Shown here: positions 9,440-19,933 of the stretch, piece after piece
How the letters are laid out: each line of letters starts with the position of its first letter
Numbering within the stretch: position 1 is the first letter of the stretch
NCBI RefSeq assembly: GCF_001690275.1
Contig: NZ_LZGW01000003.1
Span: forward strand, 62,001-126,000
Reading direction: 5' to 3'
Length of the DNA: 64,000 nucleotides
Source: Gilliamella sp. WF3-4
GTDB lineage: Bacteria; Pseudomonadota; Gammaproteobacteria; Enterobacterales; Orbaceae
Translations under genes and position numbers: made by a program
Notes under the pieces: model-generated
Seen by the model: only the letters and a program-made list of their open reading frames with translations
Told to the model about the DNA's origin: nothing
Database searches by the model: none

Positions 9440-9854
9440 TATTAATAAGCAATAATCTAATATGCATTACTAATTAGGTGCTGTGACTTAACTATATCCA
9501 CTTAAAACACTGCTAAAGTGCCCATTATTAGATAGGGATGCACGAAAGAAAGATCTGACTAAACCATTTAGTTAATATTTTTAACTTGTCATAATCAAAT
9601 CGAAAGCTTGTCAAATTAAGGTGTATATTTTACCTACAACTTATTTATATCAATATGATTTCCTTTTCATCTTTTCGGCAATTAAAACGAGCATGAGCTT
9701 ATTTTTTGACATATGTCAAACTTTGGTAATTCATACTGGCATTTTCCTTTATTTCTGCATAAGAAACGATTATTATTGATATAAATAGGAAAGTTTATAG
9801 CTTTAAAAATATAATAAATTAAATAATGTAATGTCAGTTTTCTAAGGAGTCCAT
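9440..9854. other. Intergenic region with the fdn promoter
   Basis: About 415 bp of AT-rich DNA separating the small-gene array from fdnG. It contains the FNR-like palindrome at 9706-9719 and the strong ribosome binding site TAAGGAGTCC before the fdnG ATG. No ORF or RNA gene was recognised. Confidence 0.5.
9706..9719 (+). promoter_or_regulatory. FNR/CRP-type palindrome upstream of fdnG
   Basis: TTGACATATGTCAA is a perfect 14-bp palindrome, 136 bp before the fdnG start. It differs from the FNR consensus TTGAT-N4-ATCAA by one symmetrical base in each half. Anaerobic FNR control of formate dehydrogenase-N is established in enterobacteria, so this site is a plausible FNR operator. Binding here is inferred. 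Confidence 0.5.
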
Positions 9855-12800
9855 ATGCTATTTAACCGTAGACAGTTCTTTAAGATCTGTGCTGGTGGTA
9901 TGGCAGGAACAACCGTCGCCACATTAGGACTCGCTCCAAATGTGGCGCTCGCACAAACTCGCCAATTTAAATTACTCAAATCAAAAGAAACCCGTAATAA
10001 CTGTACCTATTGTTCTGTTGGATGCGGAATGTTACTTTATAGTCGTGGAGATGGTGCAAAAAATGCTGAATCATCTATTTTTCACGTAGAGGGCGATCCC
10101 GATCATCCTGTCAGCCGAGGATCACTTTGTCCGAAAGGGGCAGGTGTACTTGATTTTATAAAAAGCGAACAACGTGTTAAATACCCAGAATATCGAGCCC
10201 CAGGCTCAGATAAATGGCAACGCATTAGTTGGGATGAAGCCATTGACCGCATCGCTCGTTTAATGAAAGAAGACCGAGATAAAAACTTTATTGAAAAAAA
10301 TAAAAATGGCACCACAGTAAATCGCTGGACAACCACTGGTTGGCTTGTTACATCAGCGGCTAGTAACGAAACGGGTTGGTTAGCATTTAAAGTTGCTCGC
10401 GCTTTAGGTATGTTAAGCCTTGAAACCCAAGCTAGGGTTTGTCATGGTCCTTCTGTATCAAGTTTAGCTGCCACCTTTGGTCGTGGCGCTATGACCAACA
10501 ACTGGAATGATATCAAAAATGCTAACGTTGTTATCGTGATGGGAGGAAATGCGGCAGAAGCTCATCCTGTTGGTTTTAAATGGGCAATAGAGGCAAAAAT
10601 TAATAATGGTGCAGAATTAATTGCAATTGATCCGCGTTTTCATCGAACCGCTTCGGTTGCAGATCATTATGTTCCCATTCGTGCGGGCTCTGACATTGCA
10701 TTTTTGCTCGGTATTATTAATTATCTTATTACTAATAATGAAGTTAATTTCGACTATTTAGTCACACACAGTAATGCTAGCTTAATTGTGCGTGAAGATT
10801 TTAATTTTGACGCAAATAGCGGTTTATTTAGTGGCTATGATGCAACTAACCGCCAATATGATCAAAGCAGTTGGGCATATCAAAAAGATGAAAATGGTTA
10901 TGCCCTTCGGGATAAAACACTAAGCCACCCTCGTTGCGTTTGGAATCTATTAAAACAGCATGTTAGCCGTTATACCCCTGAAATGGTAAATAAGGTCACT
11001 GGTAGCCCAATTGATGGGTTTTTACATGTTTGCCGTTCACTCGCTAGCACAAAAACCCATGATAGAGCCGCAACCTTTTTATATGCATTAGGTTGGACTC
11101 AACATACTTATGGCACACAAATCATCCGCACAGCGGCGATGATCCAACTAATCTTAGGCAATATAGGTGTCATGGGGGGGGGAATTAATGCGCTACGCGG
11201 GCATTCAAATATTCAAGGATTAACCGATGTCGGCTTGTTATCCAATCGTTTACCAGCCTATCTTGATTTGCCAAAAGATTCTCAAGTTTCACTTACTCAG
11301 TATTTGGAAGAAAAAACACCAAAACCACTTGGTCCAAGTGAAGTGAACTTTTGGGGAAATTACCCAAAATTCTTTGTCAGTTTTATGAAGTCGATGTATG
11401 GTGATAAAGCGACTATAGATAATGATTGGGGATTTGATTGGTTACCCAAATGGGATAAAACCTATGATATCTTAAGATTCAGTAAAATGATGCGTGATGG
11501 TCAGGCTAATGGCTTTATCTGCCAAGGTTTTAATCCTCTTGCTGCACTCCCAGATAAAAATAGCATCCGTGACGGCTTATCTAATTTAAAATTTTTAGTT
11601 AACATTGACCCAATGCCAACAGAAACGGCTGAGTTTTGGAAAAACCATGGTGAATCCAATGATGTTGACTCTAGTAAAATTCAAACAGAAGTCTTTAGAT
11701 TGCCGTCAAACTGTTTTGCTGAGGAAAACGGAACAATAGTGAACTCTTCTCGCTGGCTACAGTGGCATTGGGCAGCAGCTCGCCCGCCTTATGAATCTTT
11801 ATATGATCCTGAAATTATTGCTCGTATCTTTTTAAGAATCAAAGAACTATATGCTCAAGAAGGGGGTGCCTATCACGATCCAATTGATAACTTAGTTTGG
11901 GACTATGAAGATCCTCAAGGGCCAGCGGCTGAAGAATTAGCCAAAGATTACAATGGGCGTGCGCTGGCTGATATCACTGATGCCAATGGCAATGTGATTC
12001 TTAAAAAAGGACAGCTACTCAGTGGCTTTTCACAATTAAAAGCAGATGGTACAACCTCATCAGGCATTTGGATATTCTGTGGATCTTGGACTGAGCAAGG
12101 CAACCAAATGGCACGACGCGATCCAAGTGATCCATCAGGTAAAGGCATTCATGCAGGTTGGGCTTGGTCATGGCCGATGAATCGACGCGTACTTTATAAT
12201 CGCGCTTCAGCAGATGAAAACGGTCAGCCGTGGGATCCTAAACGAGTTTTAGTAAAATGGAACGGCTCAAGCTGGGTTGGTAATGATGTGCCTGATTTTA
12301 CTGCAACATTATCACCAAATACAGGGGCAGGCGCCTTTATTATGAATAACGATGGTTTAGGTGGATTGTTTTGCTTAAACCGATTAGTCGATGGTCCATT
12401 CCCAGAACATTATGAACCGTTTGAAACACCTATTACTAATAATCCATTACATCCAAATCAAGTAAGTAGCCCTGTAGCACGTGCATTTAAAGAAGATTTG
12501 GAACGCTTAGGAAAGGCTAGCCAATTCCCTTACGTGGGCACGACGTACAGCATTACTGAGCATTTTCATTTTTGGACGCAACATGCAAGGCTGGCTTCAA
12601 TTACTCAGCCTGAGCAATTTGTTGAACTAAGTGAAAATCTTGCAAATAAAAAAGGCATAAAGGTAGGTGATACCGTAAAAGTGACGTCATACCGAGGTTA
12701 TATCAAAGCGAAAGCCGTTGTCACTAAACGACTTCCGACATTAACTGTTGATGGTAAACAAATCGAAACCATTGGAATTCCAATTGTTTGGGGATTCACT

Positions 12801-12923
12801 GGTCAGACAAAGAAAGGATTTTTGGTTAATGAATTAACACCACATTTAGGTGATGCGAATTCACAAACACCAGAATATAAATCATTTTTAGTCAATATCG
12901 AAAAAGTCACCACAGCGGCATAA
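9855..12923 (+). CDS. fdnG: Formate dehydrogenase-N alpha subunit, cysteine (non-seleno) form
   Basis: The 1022-residue periplasmic molybdopterin subunit oxidises formate and passes electrons to the beta and gamma subunits. The Tat signal is clear: NRRQFFK at residues 4-10 and a hydrophobic stretch ending ALAQ. A [4Fe-4S] site follows (CTYCSVGC near residue 52 with GSLCPKG near 92). At codon 196 (10440-10442) the codon is TGT, Cys, in ARVCHGPS; E. coli FdnG and FdoG have selenocysteine (TGA) there. The whole gene therefore reads through with no in-frame stop. It matches E. coli FdnG/FdoG to the C-terminal FLVNIEKV. The following fdnH, fdnI and fdhE order resembles the E. coli fdoGHI-fdhE operon, so fdoG is an equal name. 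Confidence 0.96.
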   Translation: MLFNRRQFFKICAGGMAGTTVATLGLAPNVALAQTRQFKLLKSKETRNNCTYCSVGCGMLLYSRGDGAKNAESSIFHVEGDPDHPVSRGSLCPKGAGVLDFIKSEQRVKYPEYRAPGSDKWQRISWDEAIDRIARLMKEDRDKNFIEKNKNGTTVNRWTTTGWLVTSAASNETGWLAFKVARALGMLSLETQARVCHGPSVSSLAATFGRGAMTNNWNDIKNANVVIVMGGNAAEAHPVGFKWAIEAKINNGAELIAIDPRFHRTASVADHYVPIRAGSDIAFLLGIINYLITNNEVNFDYLVTHSNASLIVREDFNFDANSGLFSGYDATNRQYDQSSWAYQKDENGYALRDKTLSHPRCVWNLLKQHVSRYTPEMVNKVTGSPIDGFLHVCRSLASTKTHDRAATFLYALGWTQHTYGTQIIRTAAMIQLILGNIGVMGGGINALRGHSNIQGLTDVGLLSNRLPAYLDLPKDSQVSLTQYLEEKTPKPLGPSEVNFWGNYPKFFVSFMKSMYGDKATIDNDWGFDWLPKWDKTYDILRFSKMMRDGQANGFICQGFNPLAALPDKNSIRDGLSNLKFLVNIDPMPTETAEFWKNHGESNDVDSSKIQTEVFRLPSNCFAEENGTIVNSSRWLQWHWAAARPPYESLYDPEIIARIFLRIKELYAQEGGAYHDPIDNLVWDYEDPQGPAAEELAKDYNGRALADITDANGNVILKKGQLLSGFSQLKADGTTSSGIWIFCGSWTEQGNQMARRDPSDPSGKGIHAGWAWSWPMNRRVLYNRASADENGQPWDPKRVLVKWNGSSWVGNDVPDFTATLSPNTGAGAFIMNNDGLGGLFCLNRLVDGPFPEHYEPFETPITNNPLHPNQVSSPVARAFKEDLERLGKASQFPYVGTTYSITEHFHFWTQHARLASITQPEQFVELSENLANKKGIKVGDTVKVTSYRGYIKAKAVVTKRLPTLTVDGKQIETIGIPIVWGFTGQTKKGFLVNELTPHLGDANSQTPEYKSFLVNIEKVTTAA

Positions 12924-12940
12924 GGGAGGAAAACTATATT

Positions 12941-13915
12941 ATGTCATTACAAACTCAAGATATTATTCGCCGCTCTGCAACCAATACATTAACTCCAGCG
13001 CCACGGGCTCGCGATTATCAACAAGAAGTAGCTAAATTAATTGATGTGACAACGTGCATTGGCTGTAAAGCTTGCCAAGTAGCTTGTAGCGAATGGAACG
13101 ATCTTCGAGCTGAAGTTGGTAATACCGTTGGTGTTTATGACAATCCTGCAGATTTAGAGCCCAAAGCATGGACTGTCATGCGATATTCAGAAGTTGAAGT
13201 TAACGGCAAATTTGAATGGCTTATTCGCAAAGATGGCTGTATGCACTGTTCTGATCCTGGGTGCTTAAAAGCTTGCCCATCAGAAGGTGCTATTATTCAA
13301 TATGCTAATGGTATTGTGGATTTTCAATCTGAACATTGTATAGGTTGTGGTTATTGTGTCGCAGGTTGCCCATTTAATATTCCCCGAATTAGTAAAGAAG
13401 ATAATCATTCATATAAATGTACTTTATGCGTAGACCGTGTGGCAGTTGGGCAAGAACCTGCTTGTGTAAAAACATGCCCAACTGGCGCCATTCATTTTGG
13501 TACAAAACAAGATATGATTCGCCATGCAGAGAATCGAATTATAGACTTGAAAAAACGAGGATTTGCACAGGCTGGGCTTTATGATCCACAAGGCGTAGGC
13601 GGCACTCACGTTATGTATGTTTTACACCATGCAGATCAACCTGAACTTTATCATGGCTTACCTAAAGATCCGCAAATTAGCGAAGTGGTTAAATTCTGGA
13701 AAGGTATTTGGAAACCGCTATCGGCGGCAGCATTTATTGCAACATTTGGCGGCTTACTATTCCATTATATGGGAGTAGGCGCAATTGAGGTAGATGAACA
13801 AGACATTGAACAAGAAAAAGAAGCCGATAACCAAGCTCGAAAACGCCTAGGTTTACCCATTTTTCGGCGTAAACATAGTTCCCCATTGTCACAACAGGAG
13901 AATCATCATGAATAA
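12941..13915 (+). CDS. fdnH: Formate dehydrogenase-N iron-sulfur beta subunit
   Basis: The 324-residue electron-transfer subunit (FdnH/FdoH, also called FdxH) is anchored in the periplasmic face of the membrane. Four ferredoxin-type Cys clusters are visible in order: [35 protein letters not shown] and CTLCVDRV with PACVKTC. Near residue 255 a single transmembrane helix ([18 protein letters not shown]) anchors it. The C-terminal tail is charged. It starts 17 bp after fdnG with GGGAGG before the ATG, and its stop overlaps the fdnI start by 8 bp. Confidence 0.96.
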   Translation: MSLQTQDIIRRSATNTLTPAPRARDYQQEVAKLIDVTTCIGCKACQVACSEWNDLRAEVGNTVGVYDNPADLEPKAWTVMRYSEVEVNGKFEWLIRKDGCMHCSDPGCLKACPSEGAIIQYANGIVDFQSEHCIGCGYCVAGCPFNIPRISKEDNHSYKCTLCVDRVAVGQEPACVKTCPTGAIHFGTKQDMIRHAENRIIDLKKRGFAQAGLYDPQGVGGTHVMYVLHHADQPELYHGLPKDPQISEVVKFWKGIWKPLSAAAFIATFGGLLFHYMGVGAIEVDEQDIEQEKEADNQARKRLGLPIFRRKHSSPLSQQENHHE

Positions 13916-14600
13916 GCAAAACATGATATTAAGAACCCCTCTTCTTGTTCGCTTCTGTCATTGGTGCATGGTTTGCCTTTTCATTTTAACGGCACTATCG
14001 GGGCTATCCTTGTTTTTCCCATCCATTAAATTATTTGGGTTGGTGCTCGGCACTCCACAGTTAGTCAGAGCATTACATCCCATTATTGGTTGTATTGTCT
14101 TTGTACTGCTGATGTTTATGTTTTTAAAACTTGCTCATCATAATATTCCAAATAAACAAGATCTGTTATGGATAAAAAACTTTAAAAAAGTGATTATGGG
14201 TAAAGAAGAAGGTATTCCCATTGGTAAATATAATGTCGGTCAGAAATTTTTATTCTGGTGCATTATGAGCTTAATTTTGGTCTTGTTTGTAACTGGAATG
14301 ATCATGTGGCGACGATACTTTTCTGATTATTTTCCAATACCAGTTGTGCGTATTGCGATATTCTTTCACTCGCTTGCTGCTATTGGCTTAATTTTACTTG
14401 CTATTGGTCATGCTTATATGGCAATTTGGGTTAAAGGATCTATTAAAGGAATGATAACAGGCTATGTATCACGAGCTTGGGCTCGCAAAAATCATTCGGC
14501 TTGGTATGAAGAAGAAATGGATAAAATTTATCAAAATGAACTCAATACAAAAGCAAAGTCTGAAGTAGAATCAGCGGATGTTAAACATAAACCAGCATGA
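13908..14600 (+). CDS. fdnI: Formate dehydrogenase-N cytochrome b556 gamma subunit
   Basis: The 230-residue, four-helix membrane subunit binds two b hemes and reduces menaquinone. Candidate heme histidines lie in RFCHWCMV (helix 1), RALHPIIG (helix 2), FFHSLAAIG and [10 protein letters not shown] (helix 4), as in FdnI/FdoI. The ATG overlaps the last codons of fdnH (ATGAATAA), showing translational coupling. A strong terminator follows, so fdhE is either expressed by read-through or from its own promoter. Confidence 0.94.
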   Translation: MNKQNMILRTPLLVRFCHWCMVCLFILTALSGLSLFFPSIKLFGLVLGTPQLVRALHPIIGCIVFVLLMFMFLKLAHHNIPNKQDLLWIKNFKKVIMGKEEGIPIGKYNVGQKFLFWCIMSLILVLFVTGMIMWRRYFSDYFPIPVVRIAIFFHSLAAIGLILLAIGHAYMAIWVKGSIKGMITGYVSRAWARKNHSAWYEEEMDKIYQNELNTKAKSEVESADVKHKPA

Positions 14601-14627
14601 TAACACTCTCTATCTCTAATTGTATTT

Positions 14628-14662
14628 ACCGCTGATAGTTACTATCAGCGGTATTATTTTAA
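14628..14662 (+). terminator. Terminator after fdnI
   Basis: ACCGCTGATAG at 14628-14638 pairs perfectly with CTATCAGCGGT at 14642-14652 across a 3-base loop, followed by ATTATTTT. It lies between fdnI and fdhE and is a good Rho-independent terminator or attenuator. Confidence 0.85.
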
Positions 14663-14711
14663 AAGCAAAAAACCAGTGACAATCGAAAATCACAATCAAT
14701 GAGCATTTATA

Positions 14712-15629
14712 ATGAATATAAAAATCATTCCTCAAGATCAACTTGAACAACAAGCAAGTAGCTCCGTTATTCGGCAAATTCCATTACTTTTATATCCATC
14801 ACCTAAAACACTTTATACGCATCGAGTTGAGCGTTTGAAAAGCCTTGCAAACAATAGCCCAATTAGCGATTATTTAAACTTTTGTGCAAAAATTGTTGAA
14901 CAACAAGCCGATTTACTCAAGCAAAAACCAATAGATATTGATGTAGCATGTTTATTAAATAGTGAGCATCCCCCGCTAAGTTTAGATAATTTACCACTTA
15001 CAAATACGTGGCAAGATTACTTAGCATCATTGTTGGACTCATGTGCCAACACAACAGAGCAAATTACTTTAGTCATCGAGCAACTAAAAAAAAATAGCTC
15101 TCAAGCGTTGCAAAATAAAGCAATACATTTACTTACAGGTGAATTTGATCAAGTTAATGGCGATGAAACAATTTTTATTTGGTCAGCTTTATCGGTTTAC
15201 TACTGCCAACTGGCCAGTCAAATCAAAGGCAAAGCCATCGCAGAAAATATAGACAAACTTTGGTTGTGCCCAGTTTGCAAAAGCATGCCCTCAGCCAGTG
15301 TTATTCAATTAGGTAGCCACAGTGGTTTACGCTATTTACATTGTAGTTTATGTGAAAGTGAATGGTACGTGCCTAGAATTAAGTGCACCTGTTGCGATAA
15401 TATGAAGGATATACAATATCTGTCACTAGAACAGGAACTTGCAGCAACTAAAACGGAGTGTTGTGACACTTGCCATAGTTATTTAAAAATATTTGATCAA
15501 GATAAAGATCCCCATATTGAAGTCATCGCTGATGATATTGCCTCATTGATTTTAGATATAAAAACAGAAGAAGAAGGTTTTGCTAAAAGTGGCGTTAATC
15601 CGTTTATATTTGCTCAAAAGCAAGATTAA
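14712..15629 (+). CDS. fdhE: Formate dehydrogenase accessory protein FdhE
   Basis: FdhE is a cytoplasmic rubredoxin-like protein needed for maturation of Tat-exported formate dehydrogenases. The 305-residue length and the C-terminal set of CxxC knuckles are diagnostic: CPVCKSMP, CSLCESEW, CTCCDN and CDTCHSY. The N-terminal third is helical and variable, as in the family. It is 110 bp downstream of fdnI behind a terminator. The adjacency to fdnGHI fits its role on this Cys-containing enzyme. Confidence 0.94.
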   Translation: MNIKIIPQDQLEQQASSSVIRQIPLLLYPSPKTLYTHRVERLKSLANNSPISDYLNFCAKIVEQQADLLKQKPIDIDVACLLNSEHPPLSLDNLPLTNTWQDYLASLLDSCANTTEQITLVIEQLKKNSSQALQNKAIHLLTGEFDQVNGDETIFIWSALSVYYCQLASQIKGKAIAENIDKLWLCPVCKSMPSASVIQLGSHSGLRYLHCSLCESEWYVPRIKCTCCDNMKDIQYLSLEQELAATKTECCDTCHSYLKIFDQDKDPHIEVIADDIASLILDIKTEEEGFAKSGVNPFIFAQKQD

Positions 15630-15812
15630 TACACAAAAAACTAAAAATTAAGATTTCTTAATGAATATAAAAATAGCGGCAAAACGGCTGGGTGAATGGT
15701 TTATTGTTACAATATTATCGTTGATAAGCTCATTTATTAATAAAATACAACTTCACTTTTTAGCTTGATAAAGTTAAACTGGCACCATTGTACTAGTTTG
15801 TGAGTTCTTATT

Positions 15813-16769
15813 ATGAAACGCTTTTTGTTATCGCTAATAATTCTTTTAGTTACCCCTTTTTTTAGTTTTGCAGATACAATAAAAAATGTCGCTATTACCG
15901 CGATTGTAGAACATCCATCTTTAGACCAAATCCGTGATGGTGTTAAAGATGAATTAACAGACAATGGCTATAAGTTAAACGAAAATTTAACGGTTCAATA
16001 CAAAAGTGCACAAGGCAGCAGCGCAACTGCTGCACAAATTGCCAGACAATTTGTCGCAGCAAAACCTGATGTTATTGTCGCAATTGCCACACCGAGTGCT
16101 CAAGCAACTGCGGCTGCCACCAGACAGATCCCGGTGGTTTTTGCCGGTATTACAGATCCAATTGCAGCCAAGTTAATTAAAAACTGGCAACCTACAGGTA
16201 CAAACATCACTGGCGTTTCAGATTATCAAGAAATAGGGCCACAAATCGACTTTATAAAAAAAATCGTACCCAATGTTAAATCGGTAGGATACATTTATAG
16301 CCCAAGTGAAATTAACTCAACTGTGGTATTAAAAAACCTACAAGCACTTTTATCGCAACAAAATATCAAATTAGTTGCGGTACCTGCTCAGCGAACCGCT
16401 GATATCTCAACTGCCGTCAATACATTAAAAGGAAAAGTTGATTTAATCTACACAACAACCGATAACAATGTTGTTTCAGCTTATGAGTCATTAGTAAAAT
16501 TTGCTAATGAAAATAAAATCCCGCTGTTAGCCTCTTTCCCTGATGCAATTGAACGAGGCGCTGTTGCCGCATATGGCATGAGTTACTATGATGTGGGACG
16601 CCAATCAGGCAAACTTGTTGTTCGAATCTTACAGGGTGAAAAAGCAGGTAACATTGCTCCAGAAATAGGACAATCATTACGTCTTGCCATCAATATTGGT
16701 GCTGCTAAAAAACAAGGTGTAACATTGTCTCCTGAAGTTATCCAATCCGCTTACAAAGTCATAGACTAA
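15813..16769 (+). CDS. ABC transporter substrate-binding protein, TrpX-like (first of two)
   Basis: The 318-residue periplasmic protein has a Sec signal (MKRFLLSLIILLVTPFFSFA, cleavage likely before Asp). The mature part belongs to the ABC_sub_bind family (PF04392, includes TrpX/TyrX): ITAIVEHPSLDQIRDGV at the N-terminus, IATPSAQATAAAT, and YSPSEINS. It is close to the protein coded at 17062-18039 over its whole length, so the two are tandem duplicates. The ligand is not readable from sequence; aromatic amino acids are the best-known ligands in the family. Confidence 0.9.
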   Translation: MKRFLLSLIILLVTPFFSFADTIKNVAITAIVEHPSLDQIRDGVKDELTDNGYKLNENLTVQYKSAQGSSATAAQIARQFVAAKPDVIVAIATPSAQATAAATRQIPVVFAGITDPIAAKLIKNWQPTGTNITGVSDYQEIGPQIDFIKKIVPNVKSVGYIYSPSEINSTVVLKNLQALLSQQNIKLVAVPAQRTADISTAVNTLKGKVDLIYTTTDNNVVSAYESLVKFANENKIPLLASFPDAIERGAVAAYGMSYYDVGRQSGKLVVRILQGEKAGNIAPEIGQSLRLAINIGAAKKQGVTLSPEVIQSAYKVID

Positions 16770-16801
16770 TAATTAATTCCAATCTATTGTAACCAACAAA
16801 A

Positions 16802-16825
16802 CTTTGCTCATTTCGGTGGGCAAAG
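16802..16825 (+). terminator. Stem-loop between the two substrate-binding protein genes
   Basis: CTTTGCTCA at 16802-16810 pairs with TGGGCAAAG at 16817-16825 (one G-U). It lies 33 bp after the stop of the first gene. No U-run follows, so termination is uncertain. Confidence 0.4.
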
Positions 16826-17061
16826 AGCTAGGTTATACATAATTAATTTAAGGTCAATAATATTACCGACAGCCTTGGGCTAATAAAATAACAAAATTTT
16901 ATCCACACAACAAAGTGTACTTTAGTTTCATCAATCAACATTTAATGTAAAAAAATGTTTACATTCACAGCTATTTTTTAACTCTAGAAAATTATCTAAA
17001 TTTGCTTTATAGTAGCTTGGAATTTATCTTAGTTGTAAATAAAATATTACAGGAGTGCCAT

Positions 17062-18039
17062 ATGCGTAATTCTATTATAAAATTTTTTATGCTACTTAGC
17101 TTATCATTGGCAGTATTTAACTCTTCAGCAGATCCTAAATCTGAGCAAAAATTTGTGGCTATTACCGCAATTGTTGAACATCCAGCATTAGATAATGTTC
17201 GTCGAGGTGTTGAGGATGAACTAAAAGATAGCGGTTATATTGCTGGCGAAAATTTAAAATTACACTTTGCAAGTGCACAAGGTAGTAGCGCTAATGCAGC
17301 GCAAATCGCTAAACAATTTGTAGCTAACAAACCTGATGTTATTGTTGGCATTGCGACACCAAGTTCACAAGCTTTAGTTGCGACAACCAAACAAATTCCA
17401 ATTGTTTTCACTGCCGTTACCGATCCTGTAGCAGCAAAATTAATTCCAAGTTGGAATGCATCAAAAACCAACGTAACTGGGGTGTCTGATGCGTTATCAT
17501 TAGATGCTCAAATTGACATGATGCTAAAAATTAAACCTGATACTAAAAATATTGGTTATGTTTATAGCCCAAGTGAAATAAATTCAACAATTATACTAAA
17601 ACAATTACAAGTTGAGTTAGAAAAACGAGGTATGAAAATAATAGCTGCCCCAGCTCAACGTACTTCGGATATATCAACAGCCGCAAGAAGTTTAAAAGGT
17701 AAAGTTGATATGTTTTATACCACGACTGATAACAATGTGGTTTCTGCCTATGAAGCGCTAGTAAAAATAGCAAACGAAAGCAAGATACCTCTTTTAGCAT
17801 CAAACCCAGAATCAGCAGAACGTGGGGCGATTGCGGCTTTGGGAATGAGTTATTATGATCTTGGTCGTCAGGCAGGTAAAATTGTTATCCGCATACTGAA
17901 TGGTGAAAAACCGGGTGATATCCCATCACAAGTGGGCAATGTTACTCAACTAACGATAAATAAAAAGGCGGCTGAACGCCAAGGTGTTACGTTATCTGAT
18001 GATATATTGAAATCAGCGGCAAAAATTATCGAAAAATAA
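17062..18039 (+). CDS. ABC transporter substrate-binding protein, TrpX-like (second of two)
   Basis: This 325-residue protein is a paralogue of the preceding one, with the same landmarks (ITAIVEHPALDNVRRGV, IATPSSQALVATT, YSPSEINST, TTTDNNVVSAYEALV). The ATG at 17062 follows ACAGGAGTGCCAT, a strong ribosome binding site; an in-frame start at 17002 lacks one. A signal peptide ends near NSSADP. It sits directly before the permease and ATPase genes, so this copy is likely the main partner. The 290-bp gap upstream suggests its own promoter. Confidence 0.9.
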   Translation: MRNSIIKFFMLLSLSLAVFNSSADPKSEQKFVAITAIVEHPALDNVRRGVEDELKDSGYIAGENLKLHFASAQGSSANAAQIAKQFVANKPDVIVGIATPSSQALVATTKQIPIVFTAVTDPVAAKLIPSWNASKTNVTGVSDALSLDAQIDMMLKIKPDTKNIGYVYSPSEINSTIILKQLQVELEKRGMKIIAAPAQRTSDISTAARSLKGKVDMFYTTTDNNVVSAYEALVKIANESKIPLLASNPESAERGAIAALGMSYYDLGRQAGKIVIRILNGEKPGDIPSQVGNVTQLTINKKAAERQGVTLSDDILKSAAKIIEK

Positions 18040-18058
18040 TATTGCTCTTTTATAACTA

Positions 18059-18077
18059 TGCCGCCATTTTGGCGGTT
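18059..18077 (+). terminator. GC-rich hairpin before the permease gene (attenuator candidate)
   Basis: CCGCC-ATTTT-GGCGG at 18061-18075 lies between the binding-protein gene and the permease, and a T-run occurs at 18089-18095. Such a hairpin after a binding-protein gene commonly lowers downstream expression relative to the abundant binding protein. Confidence 0.5.
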
Positions 18078-18096
18078 AACTTGAATGGATTTTTTC

Positions 18097-19041
18097 ATGT
18101 CTTTTGAATTTTTATTAGGCTCAATTGGAATTGGGCTTATTTATGCCTTAGTGAGTTTAGGTGTATTTATCTCATTTCGTTTACTTGACTTCCCTGATTT
18201 GACAGCTGATGCCAGCTTCCCTCTTGGGGGCGCAATTTGTGGATTATGTATTTATATCGGTATCGATCCTTGGATTGCGACGTTATTCGGCATGCTTGCT
18301 GGTTGCCTTGCTGGCGCAATGACAGGCATACTGTACGTTAAGCTCAATATTCTACAATTACTTTCGAGCATTATTGTAATGATAGGACTTTATTCTATTA
18401 ATTTAAGAATATTAGGTCTTGCACCTTATATTATGGATGAAACACCAAGAATGGCGGGTTCACCTAACCTTTCTTTACTGGATGCCAAAACCATATTTTC
18501 ACCATTTATTGCTGATGATTACAGTAATCAATATATTATACAACCGCTTTTGGTGCTGGGATTTGTCATTGTGTGTTGGGCATTACTCAATTTATTTTTG
18601 AAGACCCAGATAGGATTAGCATTAAGAGCAACGGGAACCAATCAACGAATGGCAAAATCCCAAGGCATACCAACTGGAGGAATAACCATCCTCGGTATGG
18701 CAATATCAAATGGCTTAATTGCACTTGGTGGATCGTTATTTATACAAACTCAAGGTGGCGCAGATATTACCATTGGTGTTGGAACAATTGTCATCGGGCT
18801 TGCTTCAATTATCCTGGGTGAAAGCATCTTTCCAACAAAACGTATCTGGCTTGTTATGCTTTCAGTTATTTTAGGCTCTATTTTGTATCGCTTATTTATT
18901 GCTTTTGCATTAAGCAATGAATTCCTACAAACAATCGGCGTTGGAACAGAGGATCTAAATCTGATTACCGCAATATTGGTTGTGCTAGCTCTTGTGGTAC
19001 CAAAACAACTAAAAAAACACGCTAAAAGAAGAGGGAAATAA
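18097..19041 (+). CDS. ABC transporter permease, TrpY-like
   Basis: The 314-residue integral membrane protein of the branched-chain-type permease family has about eight hydrophobic segments and the conserved opening GLIYALVSLGVFISFRLLDF-PDLT. A conserved cytoplasmic segment reads LALRATGTNQRMAKSQG. The ATG at 18097 is preferred over 18085 because TGGA lies 7 nt before it and family members start MSFE/MSLE. It is followed 2 bp later by the ATPase gene. Confidence 0.9.
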   Translation: MSFEFLLGSIGIGLIYALVSLGVFISFRLLDFPDLTADASFPLGGAICGLCIYIGIDPWIATLFGMLAGCLAGAMTGILYVKLNILQLLSSIIVMIGLYSINLRILGLAPYIMDETPRMAGSPNLSLLDAKTIFSPFIADDYSNQYIIQPLLVLGFVIVCWALLNLFLKTQIGLALRATGTNQRMAKSQGIPTGGITILGMAISNGLIALGGSLFIQTQGGADITIGVGTIVIGLASIILGESIFPTKRIWLVMLSVILGSILYRLFIAFALSNEFLQTIGVGTEDLNLITAILVVLALVVPKQLKKHAKRRGK

Positions 19042-19043
19042 GC

Positions 19044-19838
19044 ATGATTAAAGTTGAACAATTACAATTAACTTTTAATCAAGGTACACCAATTGAAAAT
19101 TATGTGCTACGAGGATTAAACCTAAAAATTAGTGAAGGCGAATTTGTTACCATAATTGGTAGTAATGGTGCAGGAAAAAGCTCGTTGCTCAATGTCATTA
19201 GCGGAGATCTATTTGCTGACTCAGGTAGTGTTGTTATCAATGAACAAAATGTAAGCCACTGGCCAGCATGGAAGCGGGCTAGCATGGTGGCACGAGTATT
19301 CCAAGATCCTATGGTTGGAACTTGTGAAAACTTAACCATCGAAGAAAATCTGGCTATTGCTTACAATCGAGGTCATCGTTTTACTCTCGCTTCAGCACTT
19401 AATAACAATATCAGATCAATATTTAAAGAAAAACTGGCGACTTTAAATTTAGGGCTTGAAAATCGATTATCGGATATGATGGGCTTACTTTCTGGTGGTC
19501 AAAGACAAGCTATTAGTTTGTTAATGTCAACATTAAAACCCTCTAAAATATTATTGCTTGATGAACATACCGCAGCACTTGATCCTAAAACAGCACAGTT
19601 TGTTTTAGATCTGACTGATAAAATTGTTTCAAAAAACCATTTAACGACGATGATGGTAACCCACTCAATGAAACAAGCATTGGAATATGGAAATCGAACA
19701 GTCATGTTGCATCAAGGTCAAGTTGTACTTGATGTATCAGGTGAACAACGCGCAAAATTAACCGTAACCGATTTATTAGATATGTTTGAAAAAACACGCG
19801 GTGAAAAAGTGACTGACGATGCATTGCTTTTAGGTTAA
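19044..19838 (+). CDS. ABC transporter ATP-binding protein, TrpZ-like
   Basis: The 264-residue ATPase has Walker A GSNGAGKSS near residue 39, signature LLSGGQRQA, Walker B ILLLDEHTAALDP and the H-loop MMVTHSM. It forms a complete importer with the permease and the two binding proteins upstream. The start lies 2 bp after the permease stop with GGGAAATAAGC before the ATG. A clear terminator follows. Confidence 0.93.
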   Translation: MIKVEQLQLTFNQGTPIENYVLRGLNLKISEGEFVTIIGSNGAGKSSLLNVISGDLFADSGSVVINEQNVSHWPAWKRASMVARVFQDPMVGTCENLTIEENLAIAYNRGHRFTLASALNNNIRSIFKEKLATLNLGLENRLSDMMGLLSGGQRQAISLLMSTLKPSKILLLDEHTAALDPKTAQFVLDLTDKIVSKNHLTTMMVTHSMKQALEYGNRTVMLHQGQVVLDVSGEQRAKLTVTDLLDMFEKTRGEKVTDDALLLG

Positions 19839-19850
19839 TAATAAATAAAA

Positions 19851-19883
19851 AAGTAATATTTCAAGCAGAAATATTGCTTTTTG
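19851..19883 (+). terminator. Terminator of the ABC importer operon
   Basis: AGTAATATTTC pairs with GAAATATTGC around an AAGCA loop, followed by TTTTTG. It is a standard Rho-independent terminator right after the ATPase gene and marks the left edge of the accessory island. Confidence 0.85.
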
Positions 19884-19933
19884 TTAATTAGATTTGTTAG
19901 TTCTGACGTAATCTGCCTGTGTTAGCTCAAACC

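Noticed and set aside
18750-19061. 103-residue minus-strand frame over permease/ATPase junction
   Set aside because: It is antisense to two well-supported ABC genes and shows no family pattern.
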